NCBI GenBank assembly: GCA_947449735.1
Contig: CANFTB010000023.1
Location: 1 to 64,000 of the forward strand
Source: Chthoniobacteraceae bacterium
GTDB lineage: Bacteria; Verrucomicrobiota; Verrucomicrobiia; Chthoniobacterales; Chthoniobacteraceae
Direction: 5' to 3'
Length of the DNA: 64,000 bases
Positions 17,271 through 32,200 of this stretch are shown here, in pieces (within the stretch, counting starts at the first letter, position 1; every line of letters begins with the position of its first letter). Position numbers and translations under genes: made by a program. The notes below the pieces were generated by a model. That model was not told where the DNA came from and made no database searches. It saw nothing but the letters and a program-made list of their open reading frames with translations.

Positions 17271-20200
17271 CCCAACACCGTGAGCATTGCGGAGGTCACC
17301 ACTGGGGCGTCATCCAATCCGGAGTTGGCGTCATTCCGAATCTCGACCGTGTACACTCCAGATTGAAGCGGGCTCATGAGCTTCAGGTAGGGCGAGTCTG
17401 TGCCCACCACAGATCCGTCCCTGAGCCACTTGTAATGAGGCGTGGAACTCGAATTCACCACCACGGAGAACACTACCGGACCGCTCGAAACCGTGCGGGA
17501 CACGGGGTGCACCTTGATCAAAGGAATCATCACGACATCCAATGTGACTGGCTCGCTGGTCTTCGTCTCCTGTGTCGACACATTCGTTGCCACCACCGTG
17601 TAGTTGCCGTTGTCGGAGCTGTCTGCAGCATTAATCCTGAGCTGGCTGGAAGTCCCGCCCTGGATCGTAGCGCCGTTCTTGCACCACTGCAGTGTGATCT
17701 CTCCAGTTCCGGAAACATCCGCGATCAGGTTCACCGAGTCCCCTCGGCTCACCTTGGACGGAGAGATGATCTTGACCCCCAACGCCTCGTCGACGGCCAC
17801 CGTCACCAAGTCGCTCATGGCAAAGCTGGAGTTGTTGCTCACCTTAACCTGGTAGATTCCAGCGTCAGCGACCCCAACATTACTCACTGACAGACTGGCA
17901 GAGGAACCTCCAGTCACAACGGAAGGTCCAGTACTCGAAGAGACAGTACCCGCAGTAATCGGAGCACCATTCTTCAACCACTGATAGGTGATGGGCGCAC
18001 CACCAGAGGCGACCACCGACAGGGTGAACCTGTTGGCGGAAGTTCCCGCTTTCACGGGCCCAGCGATGGAAGGCTGGGTCGTGATGACCACCGGCGAGGC
18101 CACCTCCATGGTCACTGGTGAGCTGGTCGTCTGACCTCCGGTCGGACTGGTCACCCGAACGCTGTACGCTCCCTCCTGGGCAGGCGTCACGCCCTCGATC
18201 GCCAGAATGGCCGTCGCACTTCCGGTCACGCCTGCGCCGTCCGACACCTGCGCTCCATCTTTAAACCACTTGTAGGAGAACGCCCCAGGCGCCGCCGTGG
18301 CGGCTCCCCGGACTTTGACCTGCATCCTCACCCCGTCTCCTGGGCTCACCTTGGTGGGGATATCCACAGCCCCCTCGATAAATGGATCCACAGTCACTTG
18401 AACCCCGGCGCTGGTCGCAAATACGGCCCCGTTGTCCACGAGCACGTCATAGACGCCGTCACTGGAGTTCGTCACCTGCGAGATCACATGCTGTATGATG
18501 AACTTGCCGTACTCGGCCTTGGTCGGATCCGTGACTCTCTGGCTTGTCAACTTGGTGCCCAAGGGGAGCAAGGGGATCCCGTTCAGACGCCATACGTAGT
18601 TCAAGGTCGCCGCCGCCTTGAGTTCGTCCGCCACCGCGACAAGCTTCACATTGGAATCAGTCGTCTTAAGGGTCAAAGACGCCCCGGAATTCGGCTGGGT
18701 GACGATGATTACGTCAGTCGGGGTCACTACGCGCAATCCAACGACGTTACTAGTCACAACGCCGCCAGCACCCGTGACCTCGACCTTGATCTGGGCAAGA
18801 TCGTCTCCGGACTTTAGATCTTTCAAGATGAGGGTGGGTTCGTTACCGCCAACCGTCCTCCATGTATTCATGCCGTCATCCAGCATCCTGCTCCACGCGT
18901 AGGAGAGCGTTCCCGAACCTGTTGCTTCCACACGGAAAGCCGCCGTGCCCTTCTCCGAAGACAGCACAGGCTGCGGCTGGACTCCAATGACAGGCTTGAG
19001 ATTCACCGTCACCTGCGCGGGGTTGCTCTGCGACACTCCGAAGCTGTTCGAGACGAGGATATCGTACCGGCCGGCATCGGATGCAGCAGCCTTCAAGCGA
19101 GTGAGTGTCAAAGCTGCAGGTTCTTCGCTGGCCATCACCAGCACCGTTCCGGCTTCACCCGCGAGCGCGACTCCATCCTTCCTCCACTGGTAACGCACCG
19201 ATGTTCCCGACAAATCGGAGACCTGTGCGGTCAACGTCAGAAGACTGTCCTGCGTCGCCGTGACGGGAATCGTCTCGTTGCCGCTAGCTCCTGCGAGCTT
19301 TGCTGCTGGGGGCGCTTTCACGGCGACCCGAGCCACTTCTCTTGCATTTACGGCAGGCGCCGCAGTGCCCTTCGCAAACGACACCACTCCGGCGGCGTTC
19401 GCCCTCGAAAAGTCATTCGAGATTTCAACCCCGTAACTCCCGGAAGCACCGGCTGTGACCGCAGGAATCACCAGTTCCGGACCTGTCTGGGACAGCAGCG
19501 TCCAGGCGCTTGCCGGACTGGAGGCGCTCGGCTTCCTGTACCACTTGTAGACAGGGTTGTATCCGGTCGCAGCGACTTTGAGCCGCAGCGCATCCCCCTG
19601 AGCGAGCCCGAGCGAGCTGATCGTCGTCCCGGCAGCAAAGCCCACCGGATCGTGCACCTTGACCTTGACCGGCACGCTCTCGACGACGCCGTTCACCTTG
19701 CCGATGGTGCTGACCTTGTAGTACAGCTCGTCCGACTCCAAGATTCCCGAAATGCTGCACGTTCCGGGTGTGATCACGACCGAACGCCCGGCGCTCGAAG
19801 TGCCTGCGAGGACGGCGTACGGCCCCCGTTCATAACGGGATGAGTAGAAGGTGAAGGCAGAGCCGTCGCTCAGCGAGCCTGTCTCCCTGGCATCGCCCAC
19901 GTTGGCCGTCAGTGTCAGCGTGTCGCCCGGGTCCACCTCCGTGACGACTGCTGTCCCGGCGTTGACCGTCGGCACGAGGGAAACCGCCACCGGGTCGAGA
20001 ACCTTCACGTAACCTGAATCACTCGTGATGGCACCCACCGTGTTCGTTATCTCCACTCGGTAGTCGCCCTCGTCCATCTTCCTGACACCATTGATATAAT
20101 AGGCGCTGCCCGTGGCTGACCCGGCGCTGCCGCCGGGAACCGGCACCCAGTATTCGCTTCCCTTCTGGCGGAAGAACCACTGGAAGTGAGTGTCGTTGGT

Positions 20201-23200
20201 GAATATACCACCGATGCTCAGCACGGCGTTGTCAGCTGGACCCGCCGCGCGCGCCGGATACGTCAACTGCATCGCCAGCGGCTGATCGGTGATCACCGGA
20301 AGAGGAAGCACGTACAGGGTGAACGGCACCGACTGGCGAGCCACAACTCCCCCCTGACCATCAGGTACCATCACAACTGCAGTGTAGGCGATTCTGGTCG
20401 TGGTATTGCTACCATCCGCTGCTTTAAGGTTACGCAGAGTCAGAGTGAGGCCTGTTTCACCCGGCACCTCGTTTGTCACGGGCGCCGTTCCAGAACCGAC
20501 AGCTGTCACCGTTCGAATCCACTTCACAGTGAGACCGTCTCCGATCGGGAAGACGCGGAACGCTGCCGAACCTCCTTCGGGCACGAAATAGTTCTGCTGA
20601 CTCCATCTGACGCCCTGCTCCGTCGTCAGCCAGGCATTTTGCTCTGCCGGACCGCTCCACACCCTGTCCCACTTGCCCCACTCCGGACTGGTACGGAAGC
20701 CGGCCTTGTACAAGGGATCGCTGACGTTCACAAAGACGTTCGCAGGCGTGCTGAGATAGGACGGTTCATCCGCAGCCCCCGTCGAGGGATCGGGCAGCGC
20801 CACCGCCCAGTAGACACCCGAATCGGATTCCTTGGGCGCGGCAAGAGTCAAAGTCCCCCCGCCGGAAAGGCTCCCGGACTGCAGGGTGCCTCCAGAAGTA
20901 ATCCTCCTCTGCCATCCAGAGATGCGATAGCCAGTCTTGACCGCGGCGGTCAACACAATCGGCTTGGCTTCAGCTCCCTCGATCCCCACGACGGAAACCG
21001 GCTGGAGCGAAAAGACGTCTACTGCGGACGCCGCCTCAGAAGCCAGCACCACCGTCGCAAAGACGGAGCTACCCGAGGGCCCCATCACCGTTACGGTGTA
21101 GTCACCCAAGCTCGAGGCGGTGGCTTCCGGAATCTCAAGCGTATCTGTACGGCTCAACTCAAGATCAGGCTGCCCTGCCTTGGTCCAAGAATAGATCAGC
21201 GGCCCTGTACCGGTTGCTACGATGCGGAATTTGGCAGACCGGTTCACAAGTCCAGAGGTGGCGACACTCTCATTGACCGGCGGCACCAGAATGCGGGGCG
21301 GCTCGAGCACTTGCAGCAGCGCCTTCCGGCTGGCCGTCGTGCCGACGGTGCGTCCGTTGACTGTGTTTGAAACCACCAAGTCGAAGAGCCCGCTGTCGAC
21401 CACGCTCACATTGTTCCGAACAAGCCTGATGACCTTCGAGTCGGTCGGAGAAAGGACGCCAGAGCCTCCAGAGATTTCAACGCCGTAACGTCTCCACTGG
21501 TAGCTGATCGATCCAGGCCCGGAAACCTCCGCGCTCAGCGTGACTTGAGAGCCCTGTTCGACGCGCTGATCCAAAGGCTGCTTCACGATTGAGACAGGAA
21601 TATCAACCAGCAGCGTCGCCGCGCTCGACAGCAACTCAGAAGTCACCAAATTGCTCACACCCACGGTGTAGGCTCCTGAGTCCAAATACGAGACCGTCGA
21701 CAGCGAAAGCTGGTCGCGTGTAGCGCCACTGATCGCGACACCGTCGTGATACCACTGATACTTCAGCGGGCCGGTCCCCGTAGCCTTGACTGTGAAAGTC
21801 ACAGGATCCCCGGGTTTACAGGTTTGGGAATTTGGATGCTGAGTGATCTCCACGGGCTTGTTTACAATCACCCGTGCCATCGCACTGGACATACGCCCAA
21901 TCGGGGTCGTGACCAGCACCATGTAGAATCCTTCGTCGGAAATACTGGAAGAAGGAATCAGAAGTGTGCTCGAGGTCTGGCCTGCAAGCATCTGTGCGCC
22001 CCGGCCAATACCCTTGATCCACTGATAGGCCACCTTGTCGGTCCGGTTCAGCTTAACCTCAAGTTTGATCGGACTGTTTGGGTTTACAGTCAGGTAAGGT
22101 GCGGGATGCTGGAGGATTTTCCACAGGGACTGTGGTTTCACTTCACAGGAGGTGCTTGCAACGCGTTCAAAGTTATTGGAAACGACAACATCGTAGAAGC
22201 CCGCCTGCGCCAGAGTGAGCGAAGGCAGCTCAAAGGTGGACCGTGTCGCACCCCGGATGGCCACGCTGTTGTAACGCCACTGGTAGCGCAGCACACCGTC
22301 GGCAGCATTAGAGGAGGTCTTGGCCTCAAAAATGATGCGGCTTCGGATGTCCCTCTCCAACACTTCCGGAAGCGCTTCCACGCTCAGCGGCGAAGCCACG
22401 GACAGCTTGATTTCGACGCGTCCGGCGATCGTGTCATTGTCGTCCTCAGCCTCAAAGGCGTAGGTTCCCGCGTCGGTCGCCGAGACAGAGAGAATCTCAA
22501 ACGTCCGCGTGGCAGTCGCCAGCAAGGAGCCGTTTTTGAACCAGCGGAACTTCAGCGAAGCGGGCGTCCCACCGGAGACCACGGTTGGATTGAAAAAGAC
22601 GCGTGTCCCGGGACGCGAAAGGGTGTCTGCGAGTCCGGAGATCACCGGCCGGGGTTGTATCGTGAGGACGGTCGCCTTGGTCACCAACCGGCTCTTTTCA
22701 GCGCCGCCGGAGTACTTGCTGATGACGAGGTCATAGAGACCCGCATCTGTCAGGTCTAGGTTTGAGATCGTCAGGATCTTCGTATCGGATCCGGTAACCC
22801 GTCCTGCAACACTATCGCTGAGTGGCACGCCGTTCTTACGCCACCTGTAACCAATCACCACTCCAGCCTGGTCGGCAATTTTTAGGGTGAAGGCAATCTC
22901 GGCTGTCTCACCCCGTTTCTTCGGAAGCTGAGCAGGCGGCAGAGAAGTACCGTTGAGGGATTCGCCGGCTAATGCACCGCTTACGGAGCCTGACGAACTG
23001 TCAGCCTCTTCAGTGATCTTGAGGTCTTCAATCAGAGTTAGATCTGCGCGAAGACTCGTGTCCAGTCCGGGAGTGCCGCCATACACGTTGCGCACTACCG
23101 CCCAGTAGGCGGCCCGCTCCTGAACGTTCTCAAGAATCAGCTCCGCAGTGGAAGCGGATGCCAGGGTGAGTCGTTCCCCGACCGTCTCCCCTTCCACCAG

Positions 23201-26200
23201 CTTGTACCACTCATAAGACAGTGGCGGAGTGCCCTTTGCCAGAACACTAAAGCGGGCGCCATCCCCCGGATTCACCACCAACGTCTCAGGCTGCTTCGTG
23301 ATGAACGGAGGAGACAGGACCGTCAGCAGCGCCGGAGTACTTGCGGCCGAATTGACGTCGTTCGACACAAGCACCCAGTATTTACCGTTGGAACCATCGG
23401 AAATAGCGGAGCCTGGATCTGCGGAAGCAATCAAGAGCGTGTCGGTAGCCGCACCCGAAATCTTGCCGAGAACGTCAACCAAGGCTGTCTTATCGAAGTA
23501 CCATTGGTATTTCAGTTTTCCGGACGCGATTTGAGGTGATCCGCTGGCGAGGACCGAGAAGACGGCTCCCTCACCTCTGGACACGCTCAGTGACGCGGGA
23601 TGGGAAATGATTTCAACCTTTGTCAGCACGTTCACCGTAACAGGCTTGCTCGGGACATTTCCTACGATGTTCGAGACGATCACGTCATAAATGCCGGAGT
23701 GATCCGTGGCGTTGGCATTCAGGATGGAGAAAACCGGCCTGTCCCTGACGTCGTTCAAGACGTTGAGGGGCACACCGTTGCGCCGCCAGACGTAGTGCAA
23801 GCTTGGAACACCGGAAGCGTGATCCAAATCCAGAGTACCGGAAGCCTTGACCACCAAGGTCGCCTTGCCTCCCTCGATCAAGGTCGGCGCCGCAGGCTGA
23901 GTCTCAATCTTGACCGCCTCGTTCAGACGGAGTTCCGCCGACGTACTCACTGAAACGCCGTAGGCGTGGGAGACCACGACATCGTAAAATCCTGCGTCTC
24001 CGCTCTCAACGTCGGAAATTCTAAGGACTGGCGAATTCGCCCCCTCAATCCGGTCAGAATTCTGGAGTAGAGCCCCTCCCCTGCGCCACTGGTAGGTGAC
24101 GTTCTTTCCGGTCGCTGCCACTTTCAAAACCGCAGTATTGAGCGGGTTGACCGCCTGGTTCCGGGGATTATCGGTAATAATATTCTTTTCCAGAACTGTG
24201 AGGCTGAAGTCTCTGGATTGGCTTCCACGCTCATTGGACACCGTGACTCGGTACGTTCCGGCATCGCTCACAAGCAAGTCGGACAGTGACAACGAAGCGG
24301 AGGCCGCGCCGGGTATCGAACTCCAGCGTCCGCCTCTTTCACGTTGCCATTGATATACGAGCTTGCCGCCGCCTTCGGCAGTCACCGACATGCTGGCACC
24401 GGCACCGGCAAAGACGGTCTGCGAAACCTGTGCTGACGGGGTATTCACAATCGACACCGGCCGCATCAGGGCAGCCTGCACCTCAGCACTCATCTCCGAG
24501 CCGAGTTGCAAGAGAGTTCCAGCCTGCTTGGTGGAGGTCACTTTGACCTTGTAACGGTCCGCAGTGGTCAAATCCGTAACGTCCACGGTCAGACTGGCCC
24601 CGGTGTTCCCGGCCATGACTGCTCCGTTCTTGTACCACTGGTAGGTCGCGTCCCCCTTCGAGGCTGCCACAACGCGGAACATGTAGGAAGCCGCAGCCGG
24701 ATCAGAGCCCTCCACAGGAATCAGCTCCAACGAGGACTTCGGCTGCTCGGTGATCCGGACGTTCTCATAGACCTCCAAACGAGCCGACTGGCTGGCAACC
24801 GTCAGCGGGCCGCTGCTAATCAAGACATCATAATCAGCAGAATCAGCCTCCAATGTTGGCTTAACGGTGAGGCTTGGCGCGCTGGCGCCTTTGATCTCCA
24901 CGCCGTTCCGCCGCCACTGGTAGCGCAGGGACTTCCCTTCCGCGGACACGGTGAAGGTGGAGCTCGTTCCCGCCTTCAGAGAAAGGTCGGCAGGATTGGT
25001 CAGAATCTTTACATCATTGCTGACGGTCAGGGAGGCAGGAGAACTGATAGCAGGCGTTCCCACCCCGTTGCTCACCTGAACCTCATAGTCCCCTTCATTG
25101 ACGGCGTCCGCACTCGCGATCGTCAACTGCTCCGTCTTGGCGCCACTCACCTGGCCTCCATCCTGAAGAGGCACTCCGTCTTTCCTCCACTGATACTTCA
25201 AAGGCGCATAGCCGGCCGCTTCCACGCGGAAACGAACCGATGAGAGACGGTTGACGGTCTTCGAAGACGGCTGGGAAACGATGCTCGCCGGCATGCGCAC
25301 GGACAAGGCAGCGGTGGCACTGGTCAAGGAACCGGCGCCGTTTGTCACGGCAACGCTATAAGCACCGGCGCTCGATTCCGCCGCTGTGAAACTCAACGTC
25401 GGCTGGGTTTTCCCATCGAGCGCGGCTCCGTTCTTCGTCCACTGATAAGCGACACTTCCGCTGCTGACGGCCACTCCCACCGACAGGCTGACGGGGCTGC
25501 CCAAATCCACCGAGAGATTTTCAAGATCCTTGGTAAGCTGAACCGGCTGGAACACCGTCAGCGTAGCGGCATTCTGGGGAGATACCGACTCCAAAACAGC
25601 CTGGGTATCCGGATCCCGCTGGAAAACGCGCACCGATATCTTTGAACCCGAGTCATCGCCGGAGACAGAGGACATCGTGAGCGTCGAGTAAGCGGTGCCG
25701 CCCGAGACGCGCGCAGAGATGCCGCCGGTGGCAGGTGAGCCATCAATGAACCACTGGAAACGGAGCCCGCCGCCTTCGACAGAAGGATCGCCACCGGTCG
25801 CCTCAACCTGGAAGGTGGCCGATGCGCCCGGCTTCAATGGCCCCACATCCGCGGGAGACTTCTTGATGCTGATGGTGTCGAGCACCTTCAATGTGGCAGA
25901 ACTCGTCACGCTGGTGAATTCGACGCCGGAGAATTCGTTGTACCCCTTGACCTGGTAGATTCCAGAATCCACGAGCGCGACGGCCGGAATGGTGAGCGTG
26001 CTGGAGGCTGCAGTGGAAACGGATGTCGGCAATCCACCGACGGCCCGTGACCAGGAATACTTGAGATCATCCCCCGAGACACTGAAGCCCGACCACTGCA
26101 GGGATTTGCCCTTCAAAACCGTAACCGACGCCAGAGGCGTGGCCAGTTCTACCGGTATTTTGCTCAACCGAATTTCCTGAGACAGCGTCTTCACAGGGCC

Positions 26201-29200
26201 AGTCTCCCGGGTCGCCGCGTTGCTCAGCAGGGCATCGTACTTGCCCAGTTGATCCAGAGAACTCACCGTCAGTCTGAGCGTACCCGAGTTTACCCCGGAA
26301 GCGGAGCTACCCTCGACGAGCGGCACCCCGTTCCTGCGCCATTGGTAGGTCACGCCCGCGGGAGGTTCAACCAACGTAAGGCTCGCGGTAGCGCCAAGCG
26401 CCAGCGCGCCGGCAGGCGACTGAACCAACGCAAGGTTGGAAGCCGGTGGCAGTAGTTTCGCGACAGCTATATCCACGACGCCCGGCGCCTTGGTTCCTTC
26501 AGCATCCACTGCGAGAACGGAGATTCTCTTGATGGAGTCGGTTTCGGAATCCGGCACGAGAAGCTTGAGCACGCCATCCGAGGAGAGCTGAATCCAGCTT
26601 TCGAGCGGGACTGAGGCAAAGGCCCATTTCACAGGCGCAACCAGTTCCGCCGGAGCGGCGAGCTTGAGATCCTTGATCGTGCGAGTGGGCGCAGTGAGGG
26701 GCGAATCCCCCGCGATCACCGACATGCTCGAGGAGAATGCAGGCAGCGTGGCCGGTTCCACCTTCAAGAGCACGGTCGAGTACGAGGTCCCGCTCGGGTT
26801 GGTGGCTGCAATCCGGATTTGGTAAAGTCCTTTTGCAGAGGGTGTGCCAAAGATCGTTCCATTCGAAACAGTCGTACCGGGAGGCAGAGCCCCATCCACA
26901 AAAACCGAGGTGGGACTGCCATTGGCCGTAATCGCGTACGCAGGAGAAAGAGAGGCTCCCTTCACTCCGGTGAACTGAAGCGGACTGGTGATCACTGGCC
27001 GAGGAGGCAGGACGTTGAGCGTCAACAGGCCGGCGCCCGTACCTCCATCATTGGTGGCTTCCACTGCCACCGCATACGTGCCAGACGTTTGGACGACCCC
27101 GGAAATCAGGCCGTTTGACGGATTGAGAGTCAATCCCTCAGGAAGGCTGGCACCGTTGCTGGTTCCTGGTGCGTTAAACCGGTAGGGGTCGTAGGAGGCA
27201 GTCAACTGGTAAAGGAACGCGTCCCCGACCACTAGGCTCTGGCTCAAACCCTCCTTGAAGCTGGGTGCAGGAACGCGGATGTCGATCGCCAAGTCCACGG
27301 TTGCCTCGCCTCCAGCATTGATGGCGGAAACCTGCACGGTCGAGAGCCTGACAGCCAGCGGAATGCCGCTGATCAGACCGGTCTTCGTATCCAATTCCAG
27401 CCCGCTGGGAAGCGCATCCACGGCGAAGCTGGTTGGAATGTTATCCGCAGTGATCTGGTACGTGAAAGGTGCATCCAGGTTGCCTCGCGCAGAGAGAATT
27501 CCTGAAGCAGGGACCCCTGTGAACTCCGGCTTCGGCGTCTTAACGGTGATTGCCAGCGTCGCACGCCCCGTCCCCGATGAGGAGAGGACGCTCAGATTCA
27601 GGGTATGCGATCCCAAGACTGTCGGGGTCCCGGAAAGGGTCCCCTTCCCGGCGTCGAAACTCAGCCAGGACGGTACGCCCTCGGCGCCATAACCGCTCAC
27701 GGCCACATCCGTGCTGACTTGGTACGAGAACGCCTTGTTAAGATACGCGGTGGCGCTAAGGGTGCTCGTGATCACGGGCAGCGCAGGCAAAACGTTAAAC
27801 GTCAGCTGGCTGGTACCGGTTCCCACGGTGCTGACCGCGCCAAGCGTTGCAATGGAAGTGCCGGCCACCAACGGAGTCCCGCTGATGACACCCGAAACCG
27901 TATCCAAGGTAAGACCGGAGGGTAATCGGGTAGCGGAGAAGCGTGTCGGGAAATTGCTCGCAGAAATCGTGTAAGTGAACGCGTCACGCACACGGGCGGT
28001 GACGCTGGTTGCACTGTCGATCACCGGCGGGCCCAGAGGGCCTTGAACCTCCACATACACGCTTCCCAAAACCGACTTCCCGGCCGGATCGGTCGCCTGC
28101 AACATCACATTCAGTTTGCCGGAAACGCCGGGTACAGTCTGGAGCACTCCGGTGCTGGCAAGGTTCAAGGACACGGACGGTAGCAAGTAACAGTCGGTAG
28201 GAATAGTCTCCTCGGACTGGGAGGCGCTCCGCCAGCGCAAGCGACAGCTCGCCGCTCCGCCGTACTCGATAAACTCCGCGAGGACATCAGTCGGAACGCC
28301 CGCAACGAGCGAAACCGGAATGTTCGCACCAGTCACCCAAGGGTCGTAAACCAGCACGCCGCCCACCCAGACACGGATCTTGTCGTCAACCCACGCGCTG
28401 AAGTTGTAGGACTCGGTGTATTTCGGCACGAGCAGTCCGGTCCAGCGGACACTGAAGCTGTCAGCCGGAACCAAGGGATCCGGGGCCTCATACCCCCAGT
28501 CAAAACTCACGCTGCTGTCGACGCGGGTCAGCAACAAAGTCCCGAAGTCAGTCCCGCTGTAGTATTCGCCCTTGATGCCGTTTTTTCTCTGAGGGTCGTA
28601 AGCTGCCGCAATCGACCACGCCACAGGCCGTGTGAGTCCTGCGGAAACGGGGATTTTCGAGGCAAGGTCAACGCGTACCTTGGACTCGTCATTCAAATCC
28701 GTGAGAAGAGTGGTTTCGAAGTTCGCCAACCCACAGGTGACTTTGACGTCGTACACGGAGGAACCGTCGTCCACGCGGGCATAGATAGGCATGAGACGGG
28801 AAGCCTCCGTCGCGGGCGGCTGAACGCTGAGCACGCCTTTGTCCGAGAGCGAAACCCAGGAAGGCAAAGTCTGGCCCGAGACAAGCGACCAGCTCAGGGC
28901 TGGCGTGCCCAAAACCTGAACTTCCGCAAGGCTGAGGTAATTGTTTCCGGCAAGCTGGACCCGGACATAGCGGCCCCGCGCCCCCTGCGTATCGATCGAA
29001 TATGAGGGATTCGGCATCACATTGATGCGCTTCTTCCAGGTTTCGCCATCCACCAAAGTCGAGGGAACAGCGTCACTTGCAACCTTCGCAAAAGGCTGCT
29101 TGGAAACGACCACCCAGTAATCGCTCAAACGCTCGGGAGCCATATCCATCCGGTTCCAAAGCACCACTTTCTGGATGTCCTGCTCAACGCCAAGGTCCAC

Positions 29201-32200
29201 CTCCCACCAAGCCCCCTGCTGCCCTTCGGTATGGGTCACGGACCCGCCATTCCACTGGCCGTCGGTGTTTCCGTCCACCGCTCTCGAAGCGGGGCCGTAC
29301 TCGCTGCTCTGTCGGGCTGCCTTGTTCAAGGCATAGTTCGGGCCACTCGTGAAACTCGCCGCCAGAGGGGCAAGATCCAGCACCGTCGGAGTGGACTTGC
29401 CCAAGAGCACCGGTATGAGCGGCGCAAACATGGGCTCCAGCACGTTCACCGTCAATTTGCCAGACCCCTTCACACCCGAAGCATCCGTCACATCAAAGTA
29501 CACATCAGTTACGGAGGACGTCTCCCATGCCGGCGGCTGCAAGCTGAACGTTCCCGTACTGGAAACGCCCATCCACCAAGGCAGATCCTGCCCGGAGCTG
29601 AAACTCCAACTCTTGGTTCCCTTCAGTGCGGCATTCGCCTGCACCAGCGTGTTAAGGTCCGTTGCGACGGCCGTGGAGGCGCCGACATCCGCAAGGATGT
29701 TGCCCGAGAACAACAGCGTGGACGGCGCAGTCCATGCGGGCATCGCCAGCAACTGGACACCCGAGGAAGTATAGCGCGCCGGCTTGCTCAGGGTCAGGCT
29801 GTTGGAGCCGTTTACGGACTTGATCACCGTCCCCGGAAACAATCCAGAGCCCGAGATGGACATCCCGGCAGACAAGCCTGTCGTGCTAGACACCGAAACA
29901 ATCGCACTGTCCGCCCGCACGCTCGAGGAGGCGAGGTTGACGCCCGTGCCACCGGTCACCACCGTGCTTATCCGGGCGGTGCGGTACCGTATCGCAGGCT
30001 GAGTCCCTTCTGGCGAGCCAGCCGGTAGGAGCTCGTTGTAAGTCTGGTTGTAGAAAACAAACCCGCGGCCGGAAGGCACTGTGCTCGGAAGCGTGGCTGA
30101 AACCATTCCCGTGGATCCGATGCTAAAGCCCTCCGTCGGCATGTTGATAGATCCAACCAACGACCAGGTCGCACTGTATTCTGCCGACATCGGCCACCAG
30201 TTGCTCAAATTCAACGTGGTGGGTGAAGTCTGTCCCGCGGTGACAGACAACCCAGGTTCCAACCAGATATTGCTGGAACCGACCAACTCCACAGCCGCCA
30301 GCATCGTCTTGGGCGTGCCCTTGCTGGAATCAGTCACCTTCACCACTGCAGTTCCGAAGGCCCGGCTCTGCGGCACACTCAAGAATCCGCCGCTCGACAG
30401 GTTCCATTGGGAGAGGAAATCCGCGCGCTGGCCGGACACGTACTCCCAAGTCAATGAACCGCTCAGACCGGCGTCATCCGCGAGTAACTCGGGCAGATCT
30501 ACCGAGATACCCGCCTGATAGCCCCAGTCCACAAACTGGGACTTCACCAAGTTCACCACATTCCAGTTCACCCGGTAGGTGCGGCTCGAGATCGCTCCGT
30601 AGATGTCCTTGTAATTGAGGTCCACATAGACCGGTTTGATGCCCAGATTTGCCGCGGTAGCCGCGGGGAAACGAAGCTCCCCAGTGCTTGCATTCAGACT
30701 TGCGCCCGCCGGCAGGTCCGGCGATCCGGGAGAGAGGGACCAACTGAAGAAGCCGGCGCCCCACTCGTTGGCCGTCAGCGTCCTCAAGTTGACGCTGGTT
30801 CCCTGGGTCTGGCCCAAGGGCGCGTTCGCTGCGAGGTTTGTTGCATTAACGAAGTTCAAAACAACCTTGCCGGTGAACTTCGCCCCGGAAGCGTTCGTGA
30901 CCTCGACGAACAGGTTCCGCAACTGGCCGCTAGAGACACCGGTGGAAACCGTAACTTCCCCAGCCGCGCTGAGAGTGAGCCCGCTGGTCACCGCTGAATC
31001 CTGACCTTGGGTGATTGCCCAGGTCCTTGCCCCGGCAAGCGCGGGCAGGTCAGACGCCATCGGGTTCAGGTCAAACACCTTGGTGCCGGAAGTAAACTCC
31101 TGCATGTCGACGAACAACTCGGCCGCCGTCGGGATCGAAAGCGGATTGACCGTCACCTTGATGGTCGAGCGCTGGCTGGTTCCATCCGCGATCCGGCCGA
31201 CCTGGTCAAAATACAAGGTCGCCGGCTTGGTTCCTGAGACCGGACGCGCGGTGAGCGAACCGCTGGAACTGAGGGTAAGCCACGAGGGCAAAGCCTGCCC
31301 GGGAGTCAGACTCCAGACACGCGAACCGACCAACCCCGACATTCCCACGTTCGGAACGTCATTCAAATTCAAGACCGTCCCCGTCGTGCCGGAAATTGAC
31401 GCGCTGAGCGTTGCGCCGTTGTCAATGTGCGGCGTATTAACCCGGACCACCCCGAAGGCCTTTTTGCCAGCCGCATCCGTGGCGAGAACGAAAACATCCT
31501 GCTGAATCGCCTGATACTGGGAGAGGCTCAACACCCCTTCCGCACTCAGGTTGAAGCGCCAGTCCGGCGCCTGCCCTCCTGACGGTGTCACCAGCGACCA
31601 AGTGACTCCACTGCCCAGTCCCGCGGTGGCAGGCAACAGGGCGCTCAAATCCTTAGTCAACTGAACGCCCGACCAGTTGTCGCCGAAGAAGGGACTGCTG
31701 AAAACGGTCCCGCCGCAGGTCACCTTCACCGTGTAGGTCACCGTGTTGCCATTGGAATCTGTCAAACCCGTCTCCTTTAAGAAAAGGGTCTGCGGCGCAT
31801 CCGTTGCCGCAGGATTGAGCGTAAGCACTCCGGCCTCCGTCAAAGTCGCCCAGGAAGGCATCACCTGTGCGAAGGCAGGCGACCACTTCTGAGTTCCGGC
31901 GAGGCCGGCAAGGGGCAGTTCGACTGTGGAATTCAGGTCGAACGCCGTGCCCGTCTTGGAAACCGAGGCGATCAATGTGGCATTGCCGCGGGGATAGGTC
32001 CCGTTCACACGAACGCTTCCGCGCACGAAATTTCCCTTCGAGTCGGTGGCTTTAACAAAAAACTCATTCCTGAAATCCGCCCACCCGCCAAGCCAGTAGA
32101 ATCCATCAGGATTCAACCAGACACTGCCGTTCCAATTCATCCACGCCGGCGTTTCCGCCGCCCAAGTCACATCGCCACTCAAGCCCAAGCTCGAACCAAA

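Noticed and set aside
20186-21370. 394-aa and many other + strand frames across 17-45 kb
   Set aside because: All are shadows of the giant gene, whose frame is continuous and full of domain motifs. The shadows have no ribosome-binding sites or folds.
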